A stretch of 25,372 nucleotides of DNA from Myxococcales bacterium UBA5297 (GTDB taxonomy: Bacteria; Myxococcota; Myxococcia; Myxococcales; UBA5297), in assembly GCA_002408385.1 (NCBI GenBank), contig DHSB01000182.1, positions 21,201 through 46,572 of the forward strand, written 5' to 3'. How positions within the stretch are numbered: the stretch's first letter is position 1; the number at the start of each line of letters is the position of its first letter. Shown here piece after piece: positions 25,299 through 25,372 of the stretch. Made by a program: the position numbers and the translations under genes. The notes below the pieces were generated by a model, which was not told where the DNA came from, searched no databases, and saw only the letters and a program-made list of their open reading frames with translations.

Positions 25299-25372
25299 GC
25301 GCCCGAACGCGATCCGGGCATCGCGGCCAGGCGCTCGTCGGGGCGCGTCGCAAACGCCCCCCGCCCCGGGGC

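Overview
The window is high-GC DNA with dense, long coding frames, Gram-negative cell-envelope proteins (three predicted lipoproteins and an outer-membrane-barrel-like protein) and a Hanks-type Ser/Thr kinase. This mix suggests a Myxococcota-like or other 'deltaproteobacterial' genome. The taxonomic guess is inference, since no rRNA or other phylogenetic marker is present. The [FeFe]-hydrogenase genes imply an anaerobic or facultatively fermentative lifestyle.

Layout: 1-425, no gene seen. 426-1595 (-), SGNH/GDSL hydrolase lipoprotein. 1771-2820 (+), unrecognised protein. 2999-5037 (+), a bacteriohemerythrin coupled by a 4-nt overlap to a Ser/Thr kinase. 5276-6922 (-), glucose-6-phosphate isomerase, flanked by two direct copies of a ~125-bp intergenic repeat. 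6923-8266, about 1.3 kb without a convincing gene. 8267-9004 (+), unrecognised basic protein. 9301-10706 (+), metallo-beta-lactamase-fold hydrolase overlapping recX. 10851-13028 (-), M3 (Dcp-like) peptidase lipoprotein. 13272-14591 (+), outer-membrane-barrel-like protein followed by a small lipoprotein.

The centrepiece is 14779-23838, all on the minus strand, in two blocks. The upstream block is rex-hydC-hydB-hydA. Rex is the NADH/NAD+-sensing repressor, and HydCBA is an NAD-linked trimeric [FeFe] hydrogenase of the kind known to be electron-bifurcating in Thermotoga and clostridia. A recognisable promoter and a perfect Rex-like operator (23864-23885) lie in front of rex. The downstream block encodes a small [2Fe-2S] thioredoxin-fold ferredoxin, a HydS-type sensory [FeFe]-hydrogenase-like protein with a PAS domain, and a SpoIIE-type phosphatase, with all three genes overlapping. 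HydS has alanine in place of the proton-transfer cysteine, which fits a sensor better than a catalyst. Between the blocks lies a tandem array of about four 118-124 bp units plus a perfect 15-bp-stem hairpin. The array belongs to the same repeat family that flanks pgi.

Together the module reads as an NADH/ferredoxin-linked H2 enzyme controlled at two levels: transcriptionally by Rex, and possibly post-translationally through a HydS-SpoIIE relay. No maturation genes (hydE, hydF, hydG) lie in the window. The right end carries a DUF368 membrane protein (PopT-like polyprenyl-phosphate translocase family), preceded by a striking set of TTTGCGC half-sites.
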